Below are positions 41,661 through 49,991 of a stretch of 64,000 nt of DNA, piece by piece. Under the pieces are notes generated by a model. The model was not told the origin of the DNA. It made no database searches and saw nothing but the letters and a program-made list of their open reading frames with translations. The DNA comes from Oscillochloris sp. (GTDB lineage: Bacteria > Chloroflexota > Chloroflexia > Chloroflexales > Chloroflexaceae): the NCBI GenBank assembly GCA_012032775.1, contig JAAUQO010000005.1:1-64000 (forward strand), read 5' to 3'. How positions within the stretch are numbered: position 1 is the first letter of the stretch; every line of letters starts with the position of its first letter. The position numbers were made by a program, and so were the translations under genes.

Positions 41661-43325
41661 ATGGCTCGACGTATTCGCTGGCAAATTGTGATTGCCGCTT
41701 TGAGTGCGTTGCTGGTTGCCGGCTTACTCGGTCGCCTTGCGTTGCTCTCGACATCGGTGGCAAGCCCCTTGCAGGGCGGTTCGTATATTGAAGCATTGGT
41801 CGGCGCGCCGCAGCAGCCGGTGCCGCTGCTGAACGATCCACTGACCGATCCATCCGGCGCGGCGTTGATTACGTTGCTGTTCGACGGCCTTTTACGCATC
41901 GGCGCCGACGGTTTGATCGAGCCGGCCCTGGCCGCCGATTATCAACTTGATGCGACCGGCGAGGTTTACACGTTTCAGTTGCGCCGCGATGTGCGCTGGC
42001 ACGACGGTACGCCGTTCACCGCCGATGATGTGGTGTTTACGTTGCGTACGTTGCAGTCGCTCGATCAAATCGGTGATCCGCTGGCGGCGCAGATCTGGCA
42101 AGATGTGCTGGTCGATCGGATCGATGATTATACGGTTCGCGCAACCCTGAGTGCGCCCCTGGCTTCGTTCCCTAGTCTGGCGCGGGTGCCCATGTTGCCG
42201 GCTCATCTGCTGGCCGATGTGCCGGCGCAGAATTGGCCGCAGACCGATTTCGCCCGCACGCTGATCGGCACTGGGCCGTACCAGTTGGCCGAACTCGGCC
42301 CTGAAGCCGCCCGCCTTACGGCGAACCCCGCGTATTTTGATGGCCGGCCCTATATCGATACGCTGGAATTGCGCTTCTTTACCGCTGCGCAAGCCGCCGC
42401 CGCCGCGCTTGGGCGCGGTGAGTTGAGCGCCTATGGTGAGCGGGCGGGCGCGACGTTGGCGGCGCAGGATCTGCCGGCCGACCTACAGTTGCGGAGTGCG
42501 CCGCTCGATGAGTATGCGACCCTGACGATGAATATGCGAACTGCGCCGCTGGATCAGTTGCCGCTTCGGCGGGCGTTGGCCTACGCTACCAGCCGCGATG
42601 CCTTGATCGAGCGGGTGCTTAATGGTCTGGCCACACCGCTCGATCGGCCGATTCTGGTTGGTTCATGGGCCTATGATCCGCTGCTTGAGGGCTATCCTTA
42701 CGATCCGGCCCGTGCAGTGCAGTTGTTGGGCGAAATCGGCTATGAGCCGTCGGTTGGTGGAACACGCGCCCGTGATGGTCGTCCGTTGCGCCTGGAGTTG
42801 ATCGTCGATCGCGAGCCGCGCCGCCTTGCCGCCGCCGAGGAGATCGCACGTCAGTGGGCCGAAATTGGGGTTGCGGTCGATGTCGTGCCGCTTGAGCCGC
42901 TCGAATTGCTTGCCCGGCTCCAACAGCGCGATTTTACCCTGGCACTGCATAGTTGGGCGCGTATCGGCCCCGACCCCGATGCCTTCGCGCTCTGGCATTC
43001 GTCGCAGGCAGACACTGGCCTGAATTATGCCGGCCTCGCGGATCCGCAGATCGACACATTGCTTGAGGATGCCCGCCGGGAAAGCGAGCTTGCGCAGCGG
43101 AGCGTGTTGTACGCCGATTTTCAGGATCGCTGGATGGAGCTTGCGCCGTCGCTGACACTCTTCCAGTCCCGCTACTATATCGCGCTTGATGCGCGGGTCG
43201 GCGGAATTACCTTTGACGATCCGCAACTCGGCCAGCAGATGCTTTATGGGGTTGAAGATCGCTATCGCACGGTGCGCCGCTGGTTCACCGACAGCTATCG
43301 TGAAATCGAGGGCGATCTTGAATAA
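41661..43325 (+). CDS. ABC transporter substrate-binding protein, family 5
   Basis: DGLLRIGADGLIEPALAADYQLDATGEVYTFQLRRDVRWHDGTPFTADDVVFTLRTL; LPLRRALAYATSRDALIERVL. Confidence 0.92.
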   Translation: MARRIRWQIVIAALSALLVAGLLGRLALLSTSVASPLQGGSYIEALVGAPQQPVPLLNDPLTDPSGAALITLLFDGLLRIGADGLIEPALAADYQLDATGEVYTFQLRRDVRWHDGTPFTADDVVFTLRTLQSLDQIGDPLAAQIWQDVLVDRIDDYTVRATLSAPLASFPSLARVPMLPAHLLADVPAQNWPQTDFARTLIGTGPYQLAELGPEAARLTANPAYFDGRPYIDTLELRFFTAAQAAAAALGRGELSAYGERAGATLAAQDLPADLQLRSAPLDEYATLTMNMRTAPLDQLPLRRALAYATSRDALIERVLNGLATPLDRPILVGSWAYDPLLEGYPYDPARAVQLLGEIGYEPSVGGTRARDGRPLRLELIVDREPRRLAAAEEIARQWAEIGVAVDVVPLEPLELLARLQQRDFTLALHSWARIGPDPDAFALWHSSQADTGLNYAGLADPQIDTLLEDARRESELAQRSVLYADFQDRWMELAPSLTLFQSRYYIALDARVGGITFDDPQLGQQMLYGVEDRYRTVRRWFTDSYREIEGDLE

Positions 43326-43414
43326 CCGCAGTATTATTGCCTTTGCCTGCTACACGGGCAATCGCAACAACGAATGTTATTCGCATCAGGCATCAAAGCA
43401 TAAGGAGGACCGGC

Positions 43415-44203
43415 ATGGCGCTCGACCAGGCGACGGTTGCTGAACTCGCGCAGTTGTATTTTCAGGCCGAACATAATGCGACGCCGCTTGAGCCGGTAAG
43501 TAGGCGCTATCCTGATGCCGATGAGGAAGATGCGTACCGGGTTCAAGCAGCCCTGATCGAACTCAAGATCGCCCTGGGCCGAGGCATAGTTGGACGTAAG
43601 GGCGGCGCCACCAATCCCGGTGCTCAGGCTGCCTTCGGTTTGAGCCAGGCCGTGTATGCGACACTCTTCGACCATGGTGCTGTGGTGAATGGCGGCGTGA
43701 TCGAGTTGAGCGAACTGATCCACCCGCGCCTGGAGTGCGAAGTGGCATTTCGTCTCGGCGCCGATCTGCGCGGCCCCGGCCAGACGCCCGAGTCGGCGGC
43801 GGCGGCGGTGGCTGAACTGCTGGCGGCCTTTGAAGTTGTCGATGCACGGACGGTCGGCTGGCAGGCGAAAATGCTCGACATGATCGCCGACAATGTGTTT
43901 CAGGCGCGCTATGTACTCGGCGATCAGGGTGTTTCACTCGCCGGGATCGATCCGGCGACAATTACGGTTACGCTGTTACATAATGGCGAGTCGGCGGCCC
44001 AGGCAAGCGGCGCCAATGTGCTTGGCAGCCCGCTGAACGCATTGGCCTGGCTGGCCAATCGCATGGCCGATCACGGCGCATACCTCAGGGCCGGCGATCT
44101 GGTGCTGGCCGGCTCGCTCACACCGCTCACGCCGATTGCACCCGGCGATCGCTTCGAGGCAGTTTTCGATCACCTCGGTAGCGTGCGGGTCTCGTTTGTC
44201 TAG
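43415..44203 (+). CDS. 2-keto-4-pentenoate hydratase / fumarylacetoacetate hydrolase family
   Basis: GRGIVGRKGGATNPGAQAAFGLSQAVYATLF, HPRLECEVAFRLGADL, and LGSPLNALAWLANRMADHGAYLRAGDLVLAGSLTPLTP. Confidence 0.92.
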   Translation: MALDQATVAELAQLYFQAEHNATPLEPVSRRYPDADEEDAYRVQAALIELKIALGRGIVGRKGGATNPGAQAAFGLSQAVYATLFDHGAVVNGGVIELSELIHPRLECEVAFRLGADLRGPGQTPESAAAAVAELLAAFEVVDARTVGWQAKMLDMIADNVFQARYVLGDQGVSLAGIDPATITVTLLHNGESAAQASGANVLGSPLNALAWLANRMADHGAYLRAGDLVLAGSLTPLTPIAPGDRFEAVFDHLGSVRVSFV

Positions 44204-44237
44204 TTGCGGCGTGGCTTTGTTCGTTCAGTTGACGATT

Positions 44238-44285
44238 GAGGTGCGTGTTTGTCAGTTCAATTGACAAACATTCGCCTCTCTTTTT
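44238..44285 (+). terminator. Rho-independent terminator
   Basis: GAGGTGCG-TGTTTGTCA-GTTCAAT-TGACAAACA-TTCGCCTC followed by TCTTTTT. Confidence 0.8.
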
Positions 44286-44414
44286 ATCTGGGTAAGAATG
44301 TGATTTATACTGTAGTTTGTAGAAGGCGATGACGCCGCACGCGTAATCGTTGTTGTGGTTTGGCGGCATAGATGCTGCAACACAGCATGCAGTTATAACC
44401 AAGGATGACAGCTT

Positions 44415-45269
44415 ATGCGAATCGCGGTGCTTGCCGATATTCATTCCAATCTTATTGCCCTGGAGGCGGTGGTCGCCGATATTGAAGCCTGGTCGCCGGA
44501 TATAGTTATTGTCGCCGGTGACGTGGTGAATCGTGGGCCGGATGCGCGGGATTGCCTGCTGCGGATCCTCCAGTTGCGTGCTGAACGTGGCTGGCGTGTG
44601 ATTCGCGGCAACCACGAGGGCTATGTCCTGCGTTACGACCGCGATCATCGCCTGCCGGAGTTCGCCACCGCCGGGCCGCGGCGTGATATGGCCAATATGA
44701 CCGTCTGGACCCACGGGCAGCTTATCGATCTGATCGCTGAAATCGCGGCCCTGCCCGAGGAGTTGCGGCTTGATCTGCCGCAGGGCCCGCTGGTTATCTA
44801 TCATGCGTCGATCCGCCACAATCGCGACGGGATCAACCGCAACACCGCGCCCGATCTCCTGCGCGCGCAGATCGACCCGGCTGCGGCGGTGTTTTGTGTT
44901 GGGCATACCCATGTGCCGCTGATAACTCAGATCGACCGAACGCTGGTGGTGAATTGCGGCTCGGTCGGCCTGTCGTTCGACGGTGATACCCGGCCGGCCT
45001 ATGCTCGATTGCGCCTGATGGATGGTCGCTGGCAGGCGCAGATCCGCCGCGTGAACTACAATCTAGCCGCCGCCCAAGAGCGCTATCGCGCCAGCGGTAT
45101 GCTTGAGATGGTCGGGCCGATCGGATCGCTGATGCTGCGCGAACTACAGACCGCCCATTCCTACATCTTCGACTTTGTCCCGGCCTACCGCGACAAAGTG
45201 CTTTCCGGGGTGATCAGCCTTTCTGAAGCAGTCGAGGACTTCTTGCACAGCTATCATCGTGCGGCCTAA
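44415..45269 (+). CDS. Metallophosphoesterase (calcineurin-like, YfcE/MJ0936 type)
   Basis: MRIAVLADIHSNLIALEAVV, VAGDVVNRGPDARDCL, VIRGNHEGYV, and FCVGHTHVPL. Confidence 0.93.
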   Translation: MRIAVLADIHSNLIALEAVVADIEAWSPDIVIVAGDVVNRGPDARDCLLRILQLRAERGWRVIRGNHEGYVLRYDRDHRLPEFATAGPRRDMANMTVWTHGQLIDLIAEIAALPEELRLDLPQGPLVIYHASIRHNRDGINRNTAPDLLRAQIDPAAAVFCVGHTHVPLITQIDRTLVVNCGSVGLSFDGDTRPAYARLRLMDGRWQAQIRRVNYNLAAAQERYRASGMLEMVGPIGSLMLRELQTAHSYIFDFVPAYRDKVLSGVISLSEAVEDFLHSYHRAA

Positions 45270-45282
45270 GCCGGTTTATGTG

Positions 45283-45322
45283 ATGGCCTGATCGGCACCG
45301 TATTGCGGTACGATCAGGCCAT
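45283..45322. terminator. Hairpin downstream of the metallophosphoesterase
   Basis: ATGGCCTGATCG...CGATCAGGCCAT, 12-bp stem with inner ACCG/CGGT. Confidence 0.65.
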
Positions 45323-45334
45323 TGTTTGTGATCG

Positions 45335-45601
45335 GCAGCCTGGCTATGGGGTGACCGGTGTGCGCTCGAAGGGCAGCGCTATTTCCATACGAATGGTGAT
45401 GCGCTGCAAATTGATGTTTATCGGCGCAGCAATGGTGACGATCCGTATATTCTGGTGCATCCCGCGTTTCCGCCGGGCGGTTTGTGCGCGACGCTTTATA
45501 TCTTGCCCCACGAACACGCCATGGATTCGTTGCTGCAACGAGCCCAACAAATGATTGCCGTACTGCTTACGGCTGAGGCCCGGCGGCATGGGCGGGCCTG
45601 A
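45335..45601 (+). CDS. Small hypothetical protein, no clear start codon (possible frameshift or truncation)
   Basis: Open frame reads WGDRCALEGQRYFHTNGDALQIDVYRRSNGDDPYILVHPAFPPGGLCATLYILPHEHAMDSLLQRAQQMIAVLLTAEARRHGRA*, a protein-like composition not in the ORF track. Confidence 0.4.
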   Translation, partial: AAWLWGDRCALEGQRYFHTNGDALQIDVYRRSNGDDPYILVHPAFPPGGLCATLYILPHEHAMDSLLQRAQQMIAVLLTAEARRHGRA

Positions 45602-45603
45602 TC

Positions 45604-46050
45604 TTAGGCCTCGGTTGCTTCGTCGTCGTCATCGGGCCATGTTGATACCACCAGCCGGAAAATATCCGATTCGGTGATGATCCCGACCAGGCGATCATTT
45701 GCGACCACCGGCAGCCCGCTGACCTTCGCCCGCATGATCGTTGCGGCAGCGTTGCGAATACTGCTCTCAGGCGTCACCGTCAGCGGATTCTGGGTCATTA
45801 AGTCGGAAACTACGGTGCCGGCCAATTCAAACAAGCCATGGCGGCGGTCTTCTTCGCCGCGTGATTGCGGCATGGCCTGTTCAATATCACTGCGCGTGAC
45901 GATCCCAAGTAATCGTCCATCGAGATCGACCACCGGCAGGCGGCGGATATTGTGGCGGCGCATGCTGTCGTAGGCCTCGAACGCCGACGTGTCCGGCCGT
46001 ACCACATGTACGTCGCGACTCATCCAGTCACGGACTCGTTGTTGCTGCAT
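45604..46050 (-). CDS. Tandem CBS domain protein
   Basis: VRDWMSRDVHVVRPDTSAFEAYDSMRRHNIRRLPVVDLDGRLLGIVTRSDIE...LMTQNPLTVTPESSIRNAAATIMRAKVSGLPVVANDRLVGIITESDIF. Confidence 0.95.
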   Translation of the reverse strand: MQQQRVRDWMSRDVHVVRPDTSAFEAYDSMRRHNIRRLPVVDLDGRLLGIVTRSDIEQAMPQSRGEEDRRHGLFELAGTVVSDLMTQNPLTVTPESSIRNAAATIMRAKVSGLPVVANDRLVGIITESDIFRLVVSTWPDDDDEATEA

Positions 46051-46237
46051 TCTTACTCTCCACTATCTATTGTCGGGCAAGGGTCGCTAACCGAAGTTGA
46101 CCCTTCGTGCAGGCACCTCGATCTGATCGGGTCGGATCATTTCGAGTATAGCGCCGTCGATGTCGGTTCGGCAAGCGCAGCTACACTACCGGGGGCGAAG
46201 ATCTCGCGACTAAGTGGAGGATACGCGAGATTCGGGC

Positions 46238-46258
46238 TGTATTCTGTATTTTGTATTC
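46238..46258. repeat. Heptanucleotide tandem repeat (TGTATTC)3
   Basis: TGTATTC/TGTATTT/TGTATTC, intergenic. Confidence 0.6.
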
Positions 46259-46269
46259 GCAAAAGGCGC

Positions 46270-47310
46270 TCATCCGCCGCGCATATCGATCAGCAACGCC
46301 GCTCCGGCAAGCATGGCGAGTGCGCCGCCGATGACCAGTATTCCGGCCAGCACCCAGGTGGCTGCGGCGCGTACAAATCCAAAGCGGTGGGCTTCTGCTA
46401 CGCCGATCACACTTAACATCCCCGACCAGGCGGCGAGCGCAAGATGGATCGTAGCGCAGATCCAGGCCAGCACAATGCTGAAAGCGGTTGCCTGCGAACC
46501 ACCGAAACTTGCATCGGTCAGGAAAATCAGTTGCCCGATCCAGAGCGCTAGCCCGGCGATCAACGGCAGCCCGGCCCATGCCAGCGCCGCACGAACCGTA
46601 CCGCTGCTCCCGCGCCCGCCGAGTCTGTGCCCCGCGCCGGCCAGTAGTAGTCCCCCGCTAAATAGGATGAGCGCCCCCAGCGGCCCGCCCAACGCAAGCG
46701 CCAACATGCCGATCTCGATCGGCTGGATCTCGGCGCCAATCCGGCGCACGGCGGCCCAGACAAAGATCAAGTAGGCTCCGGCCAGTCCGCCCAGAAAGAT
46801 CGTTTCGAGCAGGTTGCGGGTGAAGATCGCCGAGCGCAACGCCGCTGCCGGTCGGCTCCAGATCCAGCGCCAGGGGTTGAGATAATCAGGCCTGATGTTT
46901 GATGCCTGAGGCCTGATGCCTGATGTCTGAGGCCCAATCTCTGATGCCTGAGGCGTGATGTTTGCCAGGGGCGGGGCGTTGGTTGCGGGGCGGGGGCTAT
47001 CTGCGGCGGGCTGTGGGTTAGGGGCTTCGGTATGTGCGGACTCGCCATGCTGCGCTTCTGCATTCCGCACCTCAGCCAGTGCCCGTCTGGCCGCATCAAG
47101 GCCTGGATCGAGCTGTAATGCCCGTTCCAGGCACTCACGGCGTTGCATCCGCTCATCGACGGCAGCCGCAAGCCAGAGCCAGGCCCGCGCATTTGATGGA
47201 TCGGCGCGTACGGCACGGCCCAGCAATTCGCGGGCATGTGTCCGATCGCCGGCCCGCAGGGCGGCCGCGCCGGTTGTAAAGAGTTGTGCCGCTGTATCCG
47301 ATGCAGTCAT
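46270..47310 (-). CDS. TPR-like membrane protein (Yip1-like membrane domain possible)
   Basis: AAALRAGDRTHARELLGRAVRADPSNARAWLWLAAAVDERMQRRECLERALQLDPG TPR-like; C-terminal TM helices; internal PQASxIx heptapeptide repeat. Confidence 0.7.
   Translation of the reverse strand: MTASDTAAQLFTTGAAALRAGDRTHARELLGRAVRADPSNARAWLWLAAAVDERMQRRECLERALQLDPGLDAARRALAEVRNAEAQHGESAHTEAPNPQPAADSPRPATNAPPLANITPQASEIGPQTSGIRPQASNIRPDYLNPWRWIWSRPAAALRSAIFTRNLLETIFLGGLAGAYLIFVWAAVRRIGAEIQPIEIGMLALALGGPLGALILFSGGLLLAGAGHRLGGRGSSGTVRAALAWAGLPLIAGLALWIGQLIFLTDASFGGSQATAFSIVLAWICATIHLALAAWSGMLSVIGVAEAHRFGFVRAAATWVLAGILVIGGALAMLAGAALLIDMRGG
46891..46967. repeat. Eleven-unit heptanucleotide tandem repeat (CCTGATG family) within a CDS
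   Basis: CCTGATG/TTTGATG/CCTGAGG/CCTGATG/CCTGATG/TCTGAGG/CCCAATC/TCTGATG/CCTGAGG/CGTGATG/TTTGCCA. Confidence 0.75.
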
Positions 47311-47333
47311 GCGTGTTCCGGAGAAGCTGCCAA

Positions 47334-49286
47334 TCACACCTTACGGCTTCGCACGCTTTCCGCCGTCCGCCAGGCGTAGATCAGCAGGCCGATCAAGATT
47401 GCGAGGGCCAGCCAGGCCACTATAACCGGGAGCGGTGAGGCGCGGATGGCGGCGCTGCTTTCTGAACCGAAGCCGCGAATCGCCCCGAACAGGTTGATCG
47501 TCGCGGCAAATGTAAGCAAGCCGAAGGGCCAGAACGCGCGCCGGTCGATTGCGGCGGCCAACAGCAGAAACGGCAGCGCGAAGAAACTGTAGCGTTCGTG
47601 AATCTGGGTCGGGAGTGCGAAAAAAGCCAGCGCCAGTGCGGCGGCGGCGAGCGCGCGCGTCAATCCGCCGGGGTTGCGCAACAGCGCCAGCATGCTGATC
47701 AACGCAGCGACGCCAACCAACAAAAACCCGATCGTGCGATAACTGAACGGGCCGAAGGTGCTCAGATCGGAGACAATATCATCGTCCACCACCAGCCACC
47801 ACAAATTATAGGCCCGGTTCGTTACCTGCGGGAAGCGCCCGACCGAACCGATCGCAGCCTGGGCCAATCCCCGGCCCTGCCCGGCAAGTACGATCGGCGC
47901 GCAGAGCAACACAATCACGCCGATCGCCACACTGCCGCCGATCAACAGCCCGCGTGGGCCATGCCGGCGTAATGTGCCGGCGTAGATCAGCGGCGCCAGA
48001 ATGATCGCCTGCGGCTTGATCATCAACGCGGCGGCCCAACTGAGCCATGCCGCCCGCCCATCGCCGCGATCGATCAGGGTCAGCGCCGCCACCATCGGCA
48101 TCGCCAACAAAACATCAACCTGGCCCCACCAGGCCACATTCATCCAAACCGGCGGCACCACGGCGTACAATCCGGCGATCATGGCGGCATAACCGGTGCC
48201 GCCATAACATCGTGCCCAACGGAAGAGCAGGCCAATCGTGATCAGCAGGGCGAACAGGCTGGGGAGTTTGATGATCGCGCGGGTAACCGGCGGCAGCGGC
48301 TCGAAGAATGCGCCGTTCAGCAGCGGCACCAGTTCGGCCAGGCCGCGCAGCAAGTACAGGCGCAGCGGCATATAATCGCCGCCGAAGGTGAACATGCCGG
48401 CGAAGCCTTCGGCCACCATAAAGCCCATTCGGCGGGCCGACAACTCCAGATCGCCGACCGGATCGGGCGCGCCGAGCCAGGGCAGACATAGGGCCAGCGC
48501 CAGCAACAACAAGCCGCCGAGGGCCAGCCGATCGCGGCGTGCGAGCGGTGTGTGCGGCGGATCGCGGGCTATGTCGGTGGGCGGCCAGATCCGCTCGATC
48601 ACCAATCCGCCGATCGCCCCGGCCGATGCGAGCAACAGCAACTGGCCGATGAAGCCGTATTGCCAGGCGCCGGCGTGCAACCAGAAGGCAACCAGCACTT
48701 GCAGCGTCAGGACAATGCCAGCGGCGATGAGTAACGGTACATGGCTGCGGCGTAAGAGCGGGTAGGCCGCCGCTGTGGCCAGAAGTAACAGCCCGATCAG
48801 GGAGAGCGGCGCAGCCCGGCCGCCACTAAGGCCCAGGGCGTGCCACATCACCCCCAGGTCGCGCCCGTCGATATTTGTTGGCGGCGCACTGATCGTCAGT
48901 TCCACCCGTTCGCCGGGCTGTGGCGGCAAAACCAGGTGGTAGGCGCGCAAACCGGGGCCGACTTCGAAGCGAGCCAGATAATCGGCGGCGCGCAGTTCAA
49001 TCTCGGTGGAGGTCGGAAATCCGCTGGCGAGGGTAAGATCGACCAGGAGCGGGCCGCCGGGGTTGGGCGGTTGCAGCGTTGATTCGGCGGTGGTCCAGCG
49101 GAAACTGCCGGCGCGATCGACCAGCGGTTCAAGCTCGTGGAAATTGGAGGCCGGCAGCAGCACCGACAGACTCGTGCTGGTGAGCGAAATGGCGCGCTCG
49201 CCGGCAAAGGCGAGCGCAAGCCAGATCGGCGCAACCAACAACAGGGCGATCAGGGCGGCGGTGTCGGAAAATGGAAATCGTCGCAT
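47334..49286 (-). CDS. GT-C type membrane glycosyltransferase (mannosyltransferase-like)
   Basis: Many TM helices; KLPSLFALLITIGLLFRWARCYGG, PPVWMNVAWWGQVDVLLAMPMVAALTLIDRGDGRAAWLSWAAALMIKPQAIILAPL. Confidence 0.8.
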   Translation of the reverse strand: MRRFPFSDTAALIALLLVAPIWLALAFAGERAISLTSTSLSVLLPASNFHELEPLVDRAGSFRWTTAESTLQPPNPGGPLLVDLTLASGFPTSTEIELRAADYLARFEVGPGLRAYHLVLPPQPGERVELTISAPPTNIDGRDLGVMWHALGLSGGRAAPLSLIGLLLLATAAAYPLLRRSHVPLLIAAGIVLTLQVLVAFWLHAGAWQYGFIGQLLLLASAGAIGGLVIERIWPPTDIARDPPHTPLARRDRLALGGLLLLALALCLPWLGAPDPVGDLELSARRMGFMVAEGFAGMFTFGGDYMPLRLYLLRGLAELVPLLNGAFFEPLPPVTRAIIKLPSLFALLITIGLLFRWARCYGGTGYAAMIAGLYAVVPPVWMNVAWWGQVDVLLAMPMVAALTLIDRGDGRAAWLSWAAALMIKPQAIILAPLIYAGTLRRHGPRGLLIGGSVAIGVIVLLCAPIVLAGQGRGLAQAAIGSVGRFPQVTNRAYNLWWLVVDDDIVSDLSTFGPFSYRTIGFLLVGVAALISMLALLRNPGGLTRALAAAALALAFFALPTQIHERYSFFALPFLLLAAAIDRRAFWPFGLLTFAATINLFGAIRGFGSESSAAIRASPLPVIVAWLALAILIGLLIYAWRTAESVRSRKV

Positions 49287-49318
49287 AGCGGCGCGATTAT
49301 AGCACGGCCGCGACGAAC

Positions 49319-49897
49319 TTACCCTTGAACAACAACCGATGTTTCCGACGGCGGCGGTTCAGGGCTGCGGCTCAGATCGCGCAGGGTGCTGAGATCGCGG
49401 ATGCGTTCGGTGAAGAGCACGCCGTTCAGGTGATCAACTTCGTGCTGAATCGCCCAGCCCAGCAAGCCATCGGCCTTACGCAGGCGGCGTTGCTTGCCGT
49501 TCGCCTCCTGATATTCGACCGTCACCCATGTCTGGCGCGGCACTTCGCCGTACCAACCCGGCAGGCTCAGACAGCCCTCGTCGCGCATGACTTCTTCGCC
49601 GCTGGTCTTCACAATCCGCGGATTGATAAAGACATACTGTTCGGGCGGCGTCACCTCAACTTCCGTGCCGTCGGGTTGTTCTTCGATCTCGCCCGGAATC
49701 TCGATCACACACAGCCGGATCGGCAACCCAACCTGCGGCGCCGCCAGACCAACGCCGTTTGCCACTTGCATCGTTTCGAACATATCCGTGATCAGTTGCT
49801 TAAGATTGCGATCGGGCAACTTGATCGACCGGCAGTTCGCCTTTAAGATTTTTTTGTCCTCTTCGTCGTCAATACGTAGAATGCGTCGAACAGCCAT
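49319..49897 (-). CDS. def: Peptide deformylase
   Basis: GVGLAAPQVGLPIRLCVI, EGCLSLPG, and GWAIQHEVDHLNGVLFTERI (HEVDH). Confidence 0.96.
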   Translation of the reverse strand: MAVRRILRIDDEEDKKILKANCRSIKLPDRNLKQLITDMFETMQVANGVGLAAPQVGLPIRLCVIEIPGEIEEQPDGTEVEVTPPEQYVFINPRIVKTSGEEVMRDEGCLSLPGWYGEVPRQTWVTVEYQEANGKQRRLRKADGLLGWAIQHEVDHLNGVLFTERIRDLSTLRDLSRSPEPPPSETSVVVQG

Positions 49898-49991
49898 TTT
49901 TGCGATCCCTTAAGTTTACAAAATACCTGATGCTGCTTGATTATAGCATGGCAGCCCCCTAGCGCCACAAAATGTTGCGCCCTACCGAGCA

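Noticed and set aside
46891-46967. Possible CRISPR-like array
   Set aside because: The period is 7 bp with no spacers; it is a short tandem repeat. No other array or cas gene was seen in the window.
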